Part shown: in pieces, positions 32,132-33,124 of the stretch
Numbering within the stretch: position 1 is the first letter of the stretch
Layout: each line of letters begins with the position of its first letter
Assembly (NCBI GenBank): GCA_028288125.1
Contig: JAQBOH010000154.1
Location: 1 to 33,124, forward strand
Direction of reading: 5' to 3'
Source: Mucilaginibacter sp.
GTDB lineage: Bacteria; Bacteroidota; Bacteroidia; Sphingobacteriales; Sphingobacteriaceae
Length of the DNA stretch: 33,124 nucleotides
The notes under the pieces: generated by a model
Seen by the model: only the letters and a program-made list of their open reading frames with translations
The model's database searches: none
What the model was told of the DNA's origin: nothing
Position numbers and translations under genes: made by a program

Positions 32132-32983
32132 TTAAAACTTCTCCAGTTCAGCTTTTACGTCCTGCATCAGCCACATGGGGGTTGAGGTGGCGCCGGCTAT
32201 GCCGACTTTGTCGCCGGGCGAGAACATGGATTTTTGCAGCTCGCTGGCCGAGGAGATAAAATAGGTGTTGGGATTATGCTTGCGGCAAACCTCAAATAAC
32301 ACCTTTCCGTTTGATGATTTACGGCCTGAGACAAATACGATTTTATCAAACTTGCTCACAAATTTCGGCAGGTCCTGGTCGCGGTTGGATACTTGGCGGC
32401 AGATGGTATCGTTTGCCTTCAGGTTATAACCGCGCGCCAGCAGCTCATCCTTTACATGGTAAAATTTTTCCATGCTTTTGGTGGTCTGGCTGTAAAGCGT
32501 AATGTTTTGAGGCAGATCAATATTATCCAGTTCGGCAATGTCCTGGAAAACCAGGGCCTCGTTATTGGTTTGGCCCTGCAGGCCCACAACCTCGGCATGC
32601 CCGTGCTTGCCGAAGATCAATATCTTTTCATCGGCATCGAAGGAGTTTTTAATGCGGTTTTGTAGTTTTAGCACCACCGGGCACGACGCATCTATCAGTG
32701 TAATGTTATTTTCTAAAGCTGTACGGTAGGTATCCGGCGCTTCGCCATGCGCGCGGATAAGCACTTTTTCGTTAGAAAGATCTTTAAGATCGGCATGCTC
32801 AATGATCCGGAGGCCCATCTTCTTCAGCCGCTCCACTTCTTCATCATTATGCACAATATCGCCCAGGCAATACAGGTACCCATCCTCAGCCAGAATCTCT
32901 TCGGCCATGTCAATGGCATAAACCACCCCAAAGCAAAAGCCCGAATCCTGGTCGATAGTAACCTGTAGCTGGTAGTCTCCCAT
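32132..32983 (-). CDS. ispH: 4-hydroxy-3-methylbut-2-enyl diphosphate reductase
   Basis: IspH (LytB) reduces HMBPP to IPP and DMAPP, the last step of the non-mevalonate isoprenoid route. The 283-residue protein has the three cluster-ligand cysteines C17 (SGFCFGV), C101 (DASCPVV) and C195 (TICRQVSNRD). It also has IRAHGE, GKHGHAEVVGL with the proton-donor-type glutamate E131, and the terminal GIAGATSTPMWLMQDV. The start ATG at 32983 leaves a near-leaderless transcript if the -7 box at 32998-32991 is used. It is the first gene of the minus-strand block whose other members make haem. Confidence 0.97.
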   Translation of the reverse strand: MGDYQLQVTIDQDSGFCFGVVYAIDMAEEILAEDGYLYCLGDIVHNDEEVERLKKMGLRIIEHADLKDLSNEKVLIRAHGEAPDTYRTALENNITLIDASCPVVLKLQNRIKNSFDADEKILIFGKHGHAEVVGLQGQTNNEALVFQDIAELDNIDLPQNITLYSQTTKSMEKFYHVKDELLARGYNLKANDTICRQVSNRDQDLPKFVSKFDKIVFVSGRKSSNGKVLFEVCRKHNPNTYFISSASELQKSMFSPGDKVGIAGATSTPMWLMQDVKAELEKF

Positions 32984-32990
32984 TGCACTG

Positions 32991-32998
32991 CAAAATTA
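32991..32998 (-). promoter_or_regulatory. Candidate -7 box upstream of ispH
   Basis: The minus strand reads TAATTTTG, matching TAnnTTTG, and ends 7 bases before the ispH ATG. Upstream of it, 33006-33036 consists of iterated AGTCCGGAAGTCCGAAAGTC phrases and no clear -33 box. Confidence 0.4.
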
Positions 32999-33005
32999 CT
33001 ATAAA

Positions 33006-33036
33006 AAGTCCGGAAGTCCGAAAGTCGGGAAAGTTC
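33006..33036. repeat. Iterated AGTCCGGA/AGTCCGAA phrases upstream of ispH
   Basis: Three near-copies of AGTC(C/G)GG-or-GAA follow each other in about 30 bases, directly upstream of the ispH promoter candidate. It looks like one more of the short iterated spacer repeats in this window. The remaining bases to the window end (33037-33124) show no gene. Confidence 0.5.
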
Positions 33037-33124
33037 GAAAAAAAAATTATTGGCGATAATTTAAACTGGCGTAGAAATTCAAAAAACGGTTGATTGAATA
33101 TAATCAATTATCTTTTTTGTAGCG

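Noticed and set aside
32910..33107. Minus-strand frame of 65 codons overlapping the ispH start
   Set aside because: It overlaps ispH in another frame, is rich in residues from repeat DNA and shows no family features.

Overview
The window looks like the chromosome of a Bacteroidota bacterium, most likely Sphingobacteriaceae (Mucilaginibacter/Pedobacter-like). Reasons: the long IspG with a large central domain, a fused HemC-HemD, a fused E1 alpha/beta 2-oxoacid dehydrogenase, a secreted GH2 enzyme, TAnnTTTG-type -7 promoter boxes, little sign of Shine-Dalgarno sequences, and spacers packed with palindromic and iterated repeats. This placement is inference from family resemblance. No tRNA, rRNA, CRISPR array or phage region was seen, and no gene-free stretch exceeds about 220 bases.

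Layout. 1-456: 5' part of a secreted protein of unknown function (minus). 652-6176, plus strand: an AhpD-like CMD protein, Tag (3-methyladenine glycosylase), PolA and a LutB-like Fe-S protein. 6194-6682: a GIY-YIG nuclease gene broken by a one-base frameshift, lying between palindromic repeats. 6791-7645: DUF4198 protein (minus). 7821-10650, plus: fused E1 dehydrogenase and an MscS channel. 10663-13776, minus: a coiled-coil exported protein and a GH2 beta-galactosidase. 13978-17964, plus: IspG (carrying repeat-like inserts) and a PoxB-like pyruvate oxidase. 18096-19100: an orphan ABC ATPase (minus). 19314-21518, plus: a UPF0175/DUF3368 toxin-antitoxin pair, an exported amidohydrolase and an orphan VapB-like antitoxin.

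21523-32983, all minus, is a tetrapyrrole block. In transcription order it reads ispH, hemH, hemA, hemCD, hemB, hemL, a histidine kinase, an OmpR-type regulator, a small membrane TPR protein, hemE and a HemJ-like protein. Together these cover glutamyl-tRNA to heme except for coproporphyrinogen oxidase (HemN/HemF), which is not in the window. A two-component system plus TPR protein inside the block suggests local sensing linked to haem supply. The two Fe-S enzymes of the MEP isoprenoid pathway, IspG and IspH, are both in the window but 16 kb apart.

The most unusual property is the repeat landscape. Many spacers hold their own palindrome or iterated phrase, and several of these reach into genes: they supply false upstream starts (tag, DUF4198, hemJ), a stop codon (the TPR gene), and what look like in-frame inserts inside ispG. 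The pairing of one palindrome family with a small GIY-YIG nuclease gene is the best candidate here for a poorly described mobile system.
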